Shown in pieces: positions 10,691 through 22,911 of a DNA stretch of 64,000 nt. A program made the position numbers and the translations under genes. A model generated the notes under the pieces. The model was not told the origin of the DNA. It saw only the letters and a program-made list of their open reading frames with translations, and ran no database searches. Origin of the DNA: Diabrotica undecimpunctata (Eukaryota > Arthropoda > Insecta > Coleoptera > Chrysomelidae); the NCBI RefSeq assembly GCF_040954645.1, contig NC_092805.1, positions 71,037,186-71,101,185 of the forward strand, read 5' to 3'. Every line of letters starts with the position of its first letter. Position 1 is the first letter of the stretch.

Positions 10691-10884
10691 CAGTAACATG
10701 TTAAAAAGCTTTAAACTGATATATGCATATAATTTCTGGGTCTTCGTTAATCTACAAAATGAAAGATATTATAACGGAGTTTTTTCTAGTTACATAACTA
10801 TGCACATTACTCAGTTTATCCAAATGTTTTTAACACATAACAAACAAAAAATAGCGATGGTTCATGAAGAATAAAAATGAATTA

Positions 10885-11110
10885 ATGCAGAGCTGGATGA
10901 ATTAGGGCAAAGCGCAGATATCGTTAGATTTGTAAAGTCACAAAGACTAAACTGGTTTGGCCACTTAAAAAGAATGCCAGATAATCGAGCTGTACAAGTA
11001 ATCCAGAGATTAAAACCCCAAGCAAATAGGACAAGAGGTAGGCCCAATAAAAAGTGGATAGAGGATATAGAGGAAAATTTTCAAACCATGAACATCAGGC
11101 AGTGGTGAAG
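10885..11110 (+). pseudogene. LINE C-terminal tail fragment
   Basis: Plus-strand translation gives ADIVRFVKSQRLNWFGHLKR, followed within a few residues by RTRGRPNKKWIEDI. This is the conserved C-terminal tail of insect endonuclease-RT LINEs. No RT domain is attached. It occupies the middle of the left inverted-repeat arm. Confidence 0.65.
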
Positions 11111-11600
11111 CAAAGTATTCAACATGGTATTCAACATTTTACCCATCAATTTTTTTAAGTCCTTGCGAAGTGGATATTTGTATAAAGAGACATATCTAAG
11201 CATATATCTAAATTATTTTTCTATTATAAAATAGATGACTCAGCCAGTATTGAGTTACTTTAAAATATATTTATTATCTCATAACTTTCAATTTGCAGTC
11301 GTCACCATTGATAACCGATATTATTGTCGAACTTTTGTTTTTATACAAGCCTTATGTCTTGCCGGTGTAAAGTCGTCTGAAGTCGATATGTATTGTGTTT
11401 TGCATTTGATCTAATTTGTGCCTTATTTTCATATTATTATATTGTTTGGTAAGTAAATTTTGCATATAATAATCGGTGGGTTATAGTAATGTGTATATTT
11501 TTTAAATCATGAATGTGTTGCTTGTGTGAGTCCATTTCAAAAGGTAAAAGAAATAATAAATTAGACTTACAATCAATTTAATTTAACTATCAGACGACCA

Positions 11601-11634
11601 GTTTCGCTTTCTACAATATGCAAAGCATCTTCAG
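11601..11634 (-). ncRNA. Hammerhead-like core of the PLE terminal repeat
   Basis: Minus strand: CUGAAGA, stem GCUUU/AAAGC closing an 11-nt loop, then GAAAC. One change from CUGAUGA. Its place downstream of a PLE endonuclease matches known PLE hammerheads. Confidence 0.45.
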
Positions 11635-12349
11635 GTCATGATACAGTTAAATTAATGCTAAAAATAATGAGCATGAGCAGAAATATCATTAAACCGACAT
11701 GAACAATGGTGAGTTTGTATAATAATTTCTGTGACACTTTAACAATTTCAAATTTATAGCAGTTTATAGTTAAAATATAATATTTCTATTTGAAAATGTT
11801 GATTTGCATATTATTAGGAATAACAAAATTCATTTAATTAATACTGCTAGTCTGAACGATCCCACAATGTTGTGTTGGGAACAATCAAACCACGTGTTGA
11901 ATTTGAAATCAAATATTTTGTAAAATGAGTGTATTTCGAAACCAGATGGGATGTAATAATAATTTTGGGTTAAATAAGTTGAGGTACCATACCAGTTCAA
12001 TACTGATATTTAATATAGTTTTAGGAAAATGTAGTTTCTAGTAATATGTTAATGAAATTCTGTGAACAAAAAACCTAGATCCATGAGGGACCATATTTTA
12101 AACTTTATGTAGAGAATTTAAATAATCCAAGAAGTATATCAAATGTATTTGAATGTATATGGGATTCTGGAATAAAGTATTGTTTGACCATGATCTTGAA
12201 GTTAATTCCAAAAATGCATGAAGATAATGGATACTATATGGAAACCTCATATGAAAGTTGATTTTGGGGAATCAATTCTATAAGTATATGGGTTTTGGTG
12301 TGGAAACCAGGAATGGAGTGAGATCAGGTAATATTATTTATATTAAATT

Positions 12350-12790
12350 TTATATCAATACTGAGTAAACTGGTGTGTATTCCAGTTCGAACTGTGCATT
12401 TAATGTATCTGATGTGTGATTTTTTAGGGATTTTAATATTTCTAAATGTTCCAGGTTATTTAGTAAGGAGCCTTTATTACAAGTATGAAGGGTTGTGAAA
12501 TCTATTTGTGGATCAAAGCTGTGGTTTTTTCGTCGGATATGTTGGGAGAAGTGGGATTGACCCGATGTTGGACGTTCTATATATCTAAGATGTTCTCTTA
12601 GTCTAATATTGAAGGATCTGAAGGTTCTACCGATATAGCATGCATTGCAGGTATGGCAGCTCAACTTATATACTCCGCTATACTCAAGTGAGTTACGTTT
12701 ATCCTTGTTATTCAAGAAAGTCAATCCTAAATTAGAGGCAGTTTTAAACGGGATGTTTATGTAGTCATCAAAGAAAAATGATCTAATTTT
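12350..12790 (-). pseudogene. PLE linker and GIY-YIG endonuclease (open, 5'-truncated)
   Basis: Minus strand. DDYINIPFKTASNLGLTFL leads into SGVYKLSCHTCNACYIGRTF, the GIY-YIG motif with the paired-Cys insertion of Penelope-like elements. RLREHLRYIERP and NLEHLEILKSLKNH follow. The frame is open through the stop at 12350, so this domain is undamaged although its RT is gone. In PLEs the GIY-YIG nuclease makes the nick that primes reverse transcription. Confidence 0.8.
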
Positions 12791-12901
12791 TTTTAAATGT
12801 TTTGTTTTGGTTATAATTGAATAAAAAATATATTTTCAGTAGCGTAAAACCTTTACTTTTCCTAGAGATTCAAGCGAAATATTTATTTTTGTTTTCATAC
12901 A

Positions 12902-13099
12902 AGTTAAGAAACCAGAACTGCTAATTCAACTATAATAAAAGGACAGCGTCAGCATGCCACACCTCGGCGTCACCGAGCTTATAAATTTACTTTTGCATTG
13001 TATAGCGTCACTCTTATTTTGCATTTTACTGTAGTAAGTAGTCCCTTGTAAATAAAGTTATTTTTTAAAAATATCGTTCTTGGACTTAGAAACATCATT
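12902..13099 (+). repeat. 5' LTR, 198 bp
   Basis: Begins AGTTAAGAAACC and ends AACATCATT. Contains AATAAAGTT near 13050. Nearly identical to the 3' LTR. Confidence 0.9.
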
Positions 13100-13117
13100 G
13101 GCGCAGTCAGTACAGAT
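13100..13117 (+). promoter_or_regulatory. Primer binding site, tRNA-Ser type
   Basis: GGCGCAGTCAGTACAG directly follows the LTR. It resembles the TGGCGCAGTCGGTAGG primer site recalled for 17.6/297-type elements. The same site occurs beside the minus-strand element at 46223-46236. Confidence 0.6.
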
Positions 13118-13653
13118 TTTCGGGAATTACGTTGCTAACCGTTACAAAAATCGAACAGTTTCGCGTAGTTTTTCGTTTTAACGATTTACCGGAAAACCGA
13201 ACCTTTTGTGAAAGTGTCCAAGATCAGCTTTAGACAAGGTATCACCAAGACCTGGGGAAAGAACAAAATCGTCGAACCCTAGAGGCAGCAGATTTAAGCA
13301 GTAGTTTCAACAAGACCTGGGAGAAGAACAAAATCGTCGAATCCTATAGGCAGAAATGCTGAAAATCTACATTTTAATGTAAGCGTTTCCTATTTTTTCC
13401 ATTTTATTTTCCATTTTATTATTTCCATATTTGAAAATACTTATAGTCAGAGAGCTAACGAGAGTAAACAATTTTTAAAGATTTTATGATGTTATGAGAT
13501 ATTTTTAATAAGAGAAAGATTATTATTACTATATTATATTATCATATTTTTGAAAATATTTTATTATTTTGAAGTTGAAAGTTTTATATTGAAACATATT
13601 TTATATTTTATTACAATTTGATATATTATCTAAATAAAAAGAATAAATATTTA

Positions 13654-15004
13654 ATGAGTGAAACTGATAGTAAATTAGATTTAAGTAGCCTTGTAGCAGA
13701 ATTAAATTCAATTTTAGAACCAAATAGCGATAAAAATAACGAAATGGCTCAAACAAACTACCAATTGTTAAAACTTTACTTAGATTCTATCCCAGCATAT
13801 GATGGTAATCCACATACCTTAACCATATTTATAGAAAATTGTGAAAATTTAATAACTAATTTTGCTAGCCAAACAGACGGCACCTTAAATACATTTTTAC
13901 TTCGAGCTATATTAGGTAAATTAAATGGAAGAGCTCAAATGTTAATAGGTTCTAGGACAGAATTAAATACATGGCAACTCGTAAAAGATGCCCTTAATCT
14001 TAGTTTTGGAGACCAGAGAGATCTCGATTGCCTTATCCAAGACCTGATAACTTTGAGGCCTTTCAAGAATGAAACCCCTTATAATTTTGGCATGCGATGC
14101 CAAGAAACACGTAGTTTAGTAACAAAAATTAAATACGCTTAATATTAATGCACAAGAGAAATTAATTAGAATAAATAGTTACGATGACTTATGTTTAAAA
14201 ACTTACATTAGAGGCTTACCCTTATCTTTACAAACAAATATACGATTGAGAAACCCAGACAGTTTAGAGAAAGCTATGAGCTTCGTTATCGAAGAAGAGA
14301 ATTTTCTATATTCGTTACAACGTGGAAATAATTTAAACTCACAAAATTCTTTTAGACCATCATCGAGACATAATCCTACGAGAAACAGTAATCTTAATCG
14401 AACTTTTATTCCTAGAAATAATTTTCAACAAAATCGCCCTAATATGAGATTTCCACCTTACCAATATCAAACCATCAGACCGCAATACCAAAATAATAAT
14501 TTTTATCCCAACAATACTTTTCAACCACACCAAAATCACTTCCGAAATTTCAATAATTATAATTCTAATTTCAACCCAAGAAATTTCGACAATAATAATT
14601 CTAATTTCCGACCATGGAACTTCCATACTAATAACCCTAATTTTCAACAAAGAAATGTTAATAATAAACCCCAAAATCAAAATCAATACCAGCCAGAACC
14701 GATGGATACAAATTCACGAAATACTTCTTTAAGATCTAGACCACATTTTACCTCCACCCAATTATTTAATCAACAAATTAATAACGATCAAATACAATTC
14801 AAAAACCCCTTTGAAAATAATATTCCCACTGATTACGTACACCCAACTCAAAGTTCATTACAGCCTTACGATAACAATTATGAAACTCAATCCAGTCCTT
14901 ATCGCAATCCAAATGAGACAAACGAAAGATCATATCACAATCCCACTCAAAATGTTGAAAACACAAATTTTTGCATGCGCCAAGAAAATTACAATCCGAC
15001 ATAA
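13654..15004 (+). pseudogene. Gag, one frameshift
   Basis: ATG 13654 was chosen because upstream codons are A+T-rich leader. The capsid-like part (PAYDGNPHTLTIFIENCENL, NYQLLKLYLDSIP) runs to about 14135, where a one-base shift moves the frame. It continues through TYIRGLPLSLQTNIRL to an N/Q/P-rich tail without zinc knuckles, as in 17.6/297 Gag. The last 34 bp overlap pol in another frame, which suggests translational frameshifting. Gag forms the particle that packages the element RNA. Confidence 0.8.
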
Positions 15005-16505
15005 TATATTTAAATACAACTATAGCAGATTTACCACATATTATTATTCCTGAACTCAATGCCAGATTTTTATTAGATACAGGGTCTTCCAAAAGTTTGA
15101 TATCTCCACAGTTAGCGCATAAATTTTATAAAAATTTTATTTCTTACGAAAATTTTAATATACAAACGGCTCACGGAATTTCTATGCACAATGAAATAAT
15201 TAATATTCCAGCTTTTAACATTTTTAAAGTAAATCAATATAATAAGTTTTATGTTTTTAAATTTAGCGAAAATTTTGATGGATTAATTGGTATAGATTTA
15301 TTACAAAAATTAAAAGCTTCAATTAATGTCAACATGCGACAAATGAAAACGCCTTATGTAACGATACCCATAATTTTTGAACCCAGTAAAAAGAATATAT
15401 TATATCCCAAATCAACTTTTAATCATACAATAATTATTCCCCCTAGAACTAAGCAAATAGTCAAAATACCGGTAAAATTAAATGTAGGATTAGGTATATT
15501 AGAATATAAGAATTTCGGTAAAGGAATCGAAATGCCTAAAGCAGTAGTTAACGTAAAAAATAATTTTGCTATAACCACTATTACGAATATAAGCGAATAT
15601 AAGACAACGTTAAGTATTACTGAACCCTTTGATATAGAACCATTAGATATAGTAAATATTAATTTTATAAGAAAGATGGAAACTGATGAAGAAACGTCTA
15701 TTAATGATGATAACATGTTAAAGAGGAATTTAAAAAATATAAGGATAAATCATTGTAACAAAGAAGAAAGAGAATTACTAAAAAAGCTTTGTTTCCAATA
15801 TAGAGACATATTTTATTGCGAAGGAATACCCTTAAGTTTTACTAATAGTATTAAACATAAAATTAAACTCACTGATAATTCTGCAATATATACAAAATCA
15901 TATCGTTTCCCGGAAGTTCACCGAGAAGAAGTTAAATCCCAAATAAATAAGATGTTAGCAGAAGGTATAATAGAAGATAGCAATTCCCCGTTTTCGAGTC
16001 CCATTTGGGTGGTCCCGAAAAAACAAGATGCTACAGGAAAAAGAAAATGGCGACTAGTAATAGATTATAGAAAGTTAAACGAGAGAACCGTAGATGATAA
16101 ATACCCGTTACCAAACATAACAGAAATTTTAGATAAATTAGGGAAAGCAAATTACTTTTCGACACTAGATCTTGCAAGTGGCTTCCACCAAATAGAAGTA
16201 GACCCACAAGATGTTGAAAAAACAGCCTTTAGTACACCACAAGGTCACTTTCAATTTAAAAGAATGCCTTTTGGTTTGAAAAATCCACCCTCGACTTTTC
16301 AGAGAGTTATTGATAATGTTTTAAGAGGATTAACAGACGAAACATGTATAGTATATTTAGATGATATTTTAATTTATAGTACATCTTTACAAGAGCACCT
16401 TGAAAAGTTAAAAATAGTTTTCGAAAGACTCAGAAAGAGTAACTTAAAAGTACAATTAGACAAGTCAGAATTTTTACAAAAAACAGTTATGTATTTAGGA
16501 CATGT
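14971..16505 (+). pseudogene. Pol, protease and reverse transcriptase (first part)
   Basis: Open frame overlapping the end of gag. Protease: ARFLLDTGSSKSLIS (about 15060-15105). RT: PFSSPIWVVPKK, WRLVIDYRKLNERT, FSTLDLASGFHQIEV, FQFKRMPFGLKNPPSTFQ, and YLDD at 16354-16365 with both catalytic Asp present. The frame is clean up to 16505, where a DNA transposon enters within the conserved LGHV motif. The remaining pol resumes at 18469. Confidence 0.85.
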
Positions 16506-18464
16506 CGTGGCCTCAATACTACAACTAGGTAACTCAAATATAACACTTCTAAGAAAAACGCATTTAAAGATTTTTGCAAAGTGTGAATTCCTTTCTAGCC
16601 TAAAATTGACAAAACATTAAAGTCATATTCCGTTTTTAACATTCTTACCTTCTTTACTGACCATCCATGATGTTTAATAATGTATATATTTTCCAAGATT
16701 AGGAATATCAGGAGAAAAGTTGGAAAAGTCCCAGTTATCTAGTTGTTGCATATACCAAAAAACCCAGTTATGTACTTGTTGCAATATATATTTTCTTGTA
16801 TTAGCCCTGGTTTTTGTTAAAAAAAGAACTACTAGAAGTTATTTTTTTATTTCTAAGTTAAAATTATACACTGTTACACATAAAAAATAAAAATTAGGTA
16901 GGTACCTACTAACATTTAAAAAAATATTTACAAAAAACTACTTTATGAATATTGATATCAAACAATTTGTAATTTCTGAAGAGGTACAAATAGATAAGTT
17001 CTTTAAGAGTCACCTTCGTAGTCTTGACCGTCATCTATTTCACTTGAATCTTCTTTATTCTCGTATGGCAGACTGGTGTAAAATGACCTGTAGGAATCTC
17101 CCAAAGCAGGTGGTTTCACAGAAAATAGTGATATCAGATCTTTATATTTGTGTATAGATATTGGAATCAGTTGTTGGCACAAAGTTTGTAAAGGCGATTG
17201 AATTGAAGTGCGGGTCCGTTTGATTAAATTTAAGTGTCTAAATCCTTCATCAGAAAATGATTCTTTGAACTCCATAATAAACGGTTGTGACTTCCTAAAT
17301 CTTAGCCAGCACATCTTTTGCTAAAGAACAGCGTTTCCATTTTCATCCTTTTTCCGAATAGTCAAGTTATCCCTTACAAATTTTTTGAAATCTTTTATGT
17401 TCGATTGATCCAAATCATGAACAAGATAAAGATTGTCTCCCTTTCTTCTGGCTTCCCGAGCAACTTGCTTCCAATCTTCAGACCACAAAGCTTTCCCCAC
17501 ACACGTTTGAATTCTGTGTTTATTGCAGAGTGAATGGAATCACATTCCATCTCACTGTGCCCAGAAACCAAGAACTTCATATTAATGACTTCCAGGTTAT
17601 TTAAATCATTTACTGCCTTCATTAATATTGCTGCAGTAAACTGATTCAAGTTTTGGCCTCCACATCTGTCACTAAAAAACGTGACACAGGTTGTTGTTTC
17701 TGAAAGTGATCTGAGATAAAGATAAATTGCACTGGCTATTTCACAACTTCCTCGGGATCCTTGAGTCTCATTCCAAATGAAACAATCTCCTTGCTTACTG
17801 ACAACATTGTAAATAGTGAAGTTGTAGTTGTCAAGCCTACGTTTATAGAAGAGTGCATTATTTGTTGGATCAGAGGGTACTAATAAAACTCACTGGAGAT
17901 CAAAATTGGCACATATGTGTGATCCATTAGAAAATTCAGCATCAATTCAATCTTTAAGTTTTTCGGTTCTAGCTTGATCCTTAAGAAAGAGATGAGCTTC
18001 ATAATCTATTTTGAGCAACGATTTCTCATCAGTGGTTGCACTAATATAATGAGAACAAACACGACACTGATCTTTTTTAGGATGATGGAAACTTAGATTG
18101 AAATTTTCATTAAAAATTTTTCTATACATGGTCAAAATAACTTTTTCTTCATCTCTTGAATCACACAATTCACAATAAAGTCTACGTGCTACAACTAGGT
18201 AAGTGTAGTTGTATAGTTGTGTGACTAACAGCTTAGTCATTAAATGTGCAACAAGTAGATAACTTAAGATATCGAGTTGTTATATTAAACAAAGGATGAT
18301 TTATAAAGTTATCTACTTTTGAAAGTTAGTTATATTGACTCATAGGGTTCGTTTTGAATTGTCTAGTTATAGCATAACATAAAGATGATATATTTACATC
18401 TATTGGTAAACTTATCTCAAAAATGAAAATTTTCGAGTTATCTAGTTGTAGTATTGAGGTGACG
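16506..18464 (-). mobile_element. DNA transposon inside pol, 4-bp target duplication (Sola-like)
   Basis: The terminal inverted repeats read CGTGGCCTCAATACTACAAC on the left and CGTCACCTCAATACTACAAC on the right (inverted). ATGT flanks the insert at 16502-16505 and 18465-18468. Removing the insert and one ATGT restores the pol frame exactly at this site, which confirms the boundaries. Motifs related to AGTTATCTAGTTGT recur near both ends (about 16735, 16777, 18254, 18304, 18433). It encodes a broken DDE transposase on the minus strand. The 4-bp duplication and transposase type suggest Sola, but that is inference. Confidence 0.85.
17003..18240 (-). pseudogene. DDE transposase of the inserted element
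   Basis: Minus strand. The N-terminal part has FHHPKKDQCRVCSHY (about 18080-18120), a Cys pair after a basic loop. After two stops it reads FDLQ (about 17895), NNALFYKRRLDNYNFTIYNV, then VTFFSDRCGGQN (about 17655-17690) and KFLVSGHSEMECDSIHSAI (about 17520-17575). These look like the three acidic blocks of a DDE catalytic core. The C-terminal third (17003-17314) is in another frame. The family is common in insect repeats; Sola is my best guess and is not certain. Confidence 0.65.
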
Positions 18465-18468
18465 ATGT

Positions 18469-20773
18469 AATTACCCCTCAAGGCGTTAAACCAAACTCTG
18501 ATAAAATCTCCGCCATAAAAAGATTTCCCATTCCAAAAACCCAAACTGAAATAAAAAGCTTTTTAGGATTACTAGGTTAACTATGGACGATTTATAAAAG
18601 ATTTTGCAAAAATTACTAAACCGATGACCAAATGTTTGAAAAAAGGTTCTAAAGTAAACCATGATAAAGATTTTATTGATTGTTTTGAAACTTGTAAACA
18701 AATCTTAACAAATGACCCCATTCTACAATATCCGAATTTTTCCCAACCCTTTATTTTAACGACAGATGCTAGCAATTTTGCAATTGGAGCTGTATTATCA
18801 CAAGGAAATGTTCCAAATGACCGACCCATTGCATACGCCTCGAGAACTCTAAATAAATCAGAGACAAATTATTCAACTATAGAAAAGGAGCTACTAGCAA
18901 TTGTATGGGCCTGTAAACATTTTAGACCATACCTTTACGGAAGAAAATTTTATATTTACACGGATCACAAACCATTATCTTGGCTTTTTAGTCTAAAGGA
19001 GCCAAACTCAAAATTAATACGATGGCGTCTAAAACTAGAAGAATACGATTACAAAATTATTTATAAGAAAGGAAAACACAATACAAACGCAGACTGTTTA
19101 TCTCGCATTACAATTAACGCATTAGAAGATGAATCAATAGTAAATAATCCTGGAGACGTAGACGAAGATATTTTAAAATACCTCCAAAATTTTGCAGAGA
19201 ATCCATTAGACCCACAACCTTCAACAAGTAATAATAACGACTCAAGACAAATTAACATTATTTCTGATATAAGAATACCTCCAGACAAAATAGATACCCC
19301 AGACGAAACCTCAGATGAATCTACACAACATTCAACCGCAAATGAAACAACAAATCAAGGAATACCCATTTTAGACGAAATAATAAATAACAAAGTTCAC
19401 CAAATTTTAGTGTACCCAAACGTCTACCCAAAAACCGATATAACTCATGAAACTTATCAAAACCATAAAATAATTAAAGTCAAAATTCCTGAAACTGATA
19501 ATGAAAAATATATTTTTGAATTTCTTATGGCATACACAGATCTTAACAATACATTTTATTTATATTTCAGTAAAGACAACCTGTATAATGATTTTAATAA
19601 GTATTACCTAAAACATTTTTCTGAAAATGGTCCGAAACTAATTAAATGCACTAGATTAATTAATACAGTAGCAAACAAAAAAGAACAAATCATTTTATTA
19701 AAAAATTACCACGAAGAAAAAACTAACCATAGAGGAATTAATGAAACTTTCGAAAAATTACGTCAAAATTATTATTGGAGAAATATGAAGACATCTATTA
19801 CTAATTACATTAACGAATGTTCTATTTGCCAGAAAAATAAATACGGTAGACACACAAATATGTCCCGCTAATGCTTACAGAAACCGCCAGCAAACCTTTT
19901 CAAGTTGTTCATATAGATATTTTTACATATGACGGTAACAAATATTTGACTATGACGGACGCATTTACTAAATTTGCCCAAGCTTATTCTATTCCAGGTA
20001 AAAACGCGATTCATATTGCGAAATCCTTAATAAAATACTTCACTTCTTTCGGCATTCCCCAATTAATAATAGCAGACAAAGGTAGAGAATTTAATAACGA
20101 AGTAATAAAAGATTTATTAGCAATACACAAAATCAAAGTTCACTTTACTACTCCTGGCCACCATGAATCAAATTCAATAGCTGAACGAATACACTCTACT
20201 TTAATCGAACATTTAAGAATTCTAAAACAGACATATCCTAACGAAGATGACTTAATGGACTATGCTCTTATAGCTTACAATAATTCTATTCATAGTTCCA
20301 CAAAATTTACCCCATTTGAATTGACTTTCGGACATACAGACTCTAGAAACCCCAACGAACTATTTCTTTCTCAAAATTTCTATTCCGAATATATAAATAA
20401 TCATAAAGACAAATTAAAACACGTTTACCAAAAAGTACATGAAACTCTAACAGAAAATAAAACTAAAGTAATTAATAAAAGAAACGATCAAGGAGAGATA
20501 AATTCAGAATTCAAAATTGGACAAGTAGTTTATAAAGTTAATACCCAAAAACGTAACAAAAAACATCAACCATACTTAGGTCCCTACAAAATAACTAAAA
20601 TTCTTGACAGAAACCGAGTAGAACTTGTACGACAAAGACTTAAATATAAAAAAGACATTAACCAGACAGAAATTATACATATCAAAGAACTAAAGAAACC
20701 TCCCGTTGCAGGTTCATCCTCTGGACAACAAACGTCGACGCAAGACGAGACACATCCAAATTCCATAACTTAA
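18469..20773 (+). pseudogene. Pol, RNase H and integrase (second part), two frameshifts
   Basis: The frame continues from the insertion with GVKPNSDKISAIKRFPIPKT and FLGLLG, then shifts one base near 18576. RNase H follows: LTTDASNFAIGAVLSQ, TIEKELLAIVWACKHFRPY, YTDHKPLSWLF, HNTNADCLSRI. The integrase zinc finger reads KTNHRGINETFEKL and ECSICQKNK. A one-base loss near 19865 shifts the frame again; the core then reads VVHIDIFTYDGNKYL, IIADKGREFNN and SNSIAERIHSTL, the complete D,D-35-E triad. The tail ends at 20773 and overlaps env. Confidence 0.85.
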
Positions 20774-22499
20774 ACGACAATCCCGGACTTTTACCCCTTC
20801 ATTTAGGCACAGCCCGAATTCAGACAGATGTTTGGACTTTTATACATATCTATGACATTACAAATATTACTACAAATTTCCTAACTCTACAAAATCAATA
20901 TGATTCCATGATAAATACCCTTTCAAATACTTCTCAAATTCTAAGCTTTAATAAAGAATTTCAAGACTCCTATCATTTAATTCAAATTTTTAAAAACAAA
21001 ATTTATCTTGAGTTAAAACAATTAAATCCCTTTTGGAATACCAGATCTAAAAGATCTCTATTTGATGGTGTAGGTTCCGCAATCAAAAATTATTAACCGG
21101 AAACCTAGACCAAAACGATGCAAAACGTTACGACCACGCTATATCAACTCTAACAAATAATCAAAATAATATTAAAACTATAGTTAAAAATCAAATCACC
21201 TTATTAAGTTCTTCAATAAAGAATTTTGAAAATAATACAAAAATCTTAGCCCATAACCAGTTAATTTTAAGCTCACGAATAACAGAAGTTCAAAACTTAA
21301 TTAAAGATATAAAGATAGAAAAAGTTGAGACATTTCATTATTTTGCACTAGAAAGACTTGTATCGCAATTTTACACTAGTTTCCAAATTATTTACGACCT
21401 ATTAGAAAAAATCGAAGTTGCTATCAGCTTTTCAAAACTAAATACCTTTCATAATTCAATAGCCGACCCAAATGATCTATTTCTCGAAATTTTAAACGTT
21501 AGTAAACTTCTTAAAAATAATAAACTCCCTTTTAAATTATCTTTGCAAAATATTTTGTTGTTCGAAAAAATAATTAAGATAAAAAGTTATAGTAAAGCAA
21601 ATAAAATAATTTTTGTACTTGAATTGCCTATTGTTGAGATCAATGACTATGATTATTATCATCTTTATTCCTTTCCGACCAGATACCAAACTCATTTTAG
21701 AACAATTATTCCAAAATCCAAGTTCCCACTTTCCAATCGATACCAATATGCACTTGCCAACGTTCAATGTCAAAAATTGGTAGAAGAAGAATATTTATGC
21801 CACGATGTCCACTCAATTGAAGTAACACCAACAGCCCCTTGCGAAGTTCAACTCATACAGTACTCAAAGTTTGTAAATCAATGTCAATCAGTGCCAACAG
21901 AAATTAATAATATAAAAATTCAAAAACTAGAAAACAGTAAGTGGATCGTAATAACGCTAAACCAAGTGATCAGTATTCAAAAATGCGATAAGAATTCAGA
22001 CAATATTCCATTAAACGGTAGTTACTTAATCGAACTCAATAGTGCGTGCGAAATATATATAGACAATTACGTTTTAAAAACATTTGAACTAAAAACTCCA
22101 AATTTTGTTAAAATGGAACAGCCAAATTTAGAAGTATTACTAAAAATGCCGGTCAGTGATCTAAACTTTAAACCAATAAAAATAGACTCAATAAAATTAG
22201 ATGAATTAAATAATGTGCAAAGTGCTTTAGCAGATCAAAAAAACAAAATAGATAATCTAGACAAAATTCCTGTTCATTTTCAACATGTCAGTTTTTATAC
22301 CATAATTTTATATGTCTTAGCAATCATTTTCCTTGTCTATACCATTTGGCGAATATACACAAAAAAGACAAATCCAGAATCACCAAAAGAATCCACAGTA
22401 CGAGAAAAAAAGGTACCAGATAATTTTCCATTTCTTCGAACTATGCCACCCCATAGTTCTCATCTAGCCCCGGAGGAGTTAAGAAACCAGAACTGCTAA
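20711..22499 (+). pseudogene. Env-like fusion glycoprotein gene, one frameshift
   Basis: The frame opens at a likely splice acceptor (TTGCAG at 20705-20710) overlapping the end of pol; errantiviral env is made from spliced RNA. A furin-type RSKR lies near 21047-21058, followed by a hydrophobic Gly-containing segment as expected for a fusion peptide. A one-base shift near 21090 separates this from the rest. The downstream frame is long, with several cysteines, and has a membrane segment (ILYVLAIIFLVYTIW, about 22298-22345) and a short basic tail ending inside the 3' LTR. This fits insect errantivirus Env, related to baculovirus F proteins. As assembled it is broken. Confidence 0.75.
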
Positions 22500-22674
22500 T
22501 TCAACTATAATAAAAGGACAGCGTCAGCATGCCACACCTCGGGGTCACCGAGCTTATAAATTTACTTTTGCATTGTATAGCGTCACTCTTATTTTGCATT
22601 TTACTGTAGTAAGTAGTCCCTTGTAAATAAAGTTATTTTTTAAAAATATCGTTCTTGGACTTAGAAACATCATT
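22477..22674 (+). repeat. 3' LTR, 198 bp
   Basis: One visible substitution from the 5' LTR (CTCGGGGTC against CTCGGCGTC). A short purine run, GGAGG, precedes it. Confidence 0.9.
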
Positions 22675-22678
22675 TACA

Positions 22679-22911
22679 TATACTAATAATATAAGCACTC
22701 TTTTTGTATGCAAATCCGTTGAAATTTAAAAATTTTCTGCAGAGGAAATACTGTGAATAGGTAAATAGTAGTAGATTTGCTTATTCTGATTCACTGTCAC
22801 TCACTTCCAAGCAGTTTTACTGAAATAAAAACAAAATAGATTACAATAAAGAAAAATGTGTTTTGCAATTCAATATGGTATTTTAGATAAGTTATAATAA
22901 AATTTAGTAAA
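22679..22911. other. Unassigned A+T-rich flank
   Basis: No coding region, inverted end or known motif recognised between the 3' LTR and the right inverted-repeat arm. Confidence 0.3.

Larger units (their letters stand above)
10200..11505 (-). repeat. Left arm of a large inverted repeat (partner 22912-24285)
   Basis: Two blocks, about 10200-10660 and about 11138-11505, match the reverse complement of about 23868-24285 and 22912-23265. The middle differs: here it is a LINE tail, there a THAP-domain fragment. The arms are clearly homologous but carry many indels. They flank 11.4 kb that contains later insertions. Confidence 0.75.
11560..12800 (-). mobile_element. Penelope-like element, 3' part
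   Basis: Minus-strand order: GIY-YIG endonuclease (about 12790-12350), about 700 bp of untranslated sequence, then a hammerhead-like terminal motif at 11601-11634. RT is missing. The gypsy LTR element at 12902 lies about 100 bp upstream. Confidence 0.65.
12902..22674 (+). mobile_element. Env-bearing Ty3/gypsy element (errantivirus type, 17.6/297-like)
   Basis: The two 198-bp LTRs (12902-13099 and 22477-22674) differ by one visible substitution. Flanking TACA copies lie at 12898-12901 and 22675-22678. The primer site directly follows the 5' LTR. Order: gag, protease-RT-RNase H-integrase, env. A DNA transposon interrupts pol at 16506-18464. Gag, pol and env each carry frameshifts. The tRNA-Ser-type primer site and the absence of zinc knuckles in Gag agree with the 17.6/297 group of insect errantiviruses. 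Confidence 0.9.

Noticed and set aside
14360..14686. Minus-strand Ile-rich open frame within gag
   Set aside because: Reverse reading of the Asn-rich gag tail; a compositional shadow.
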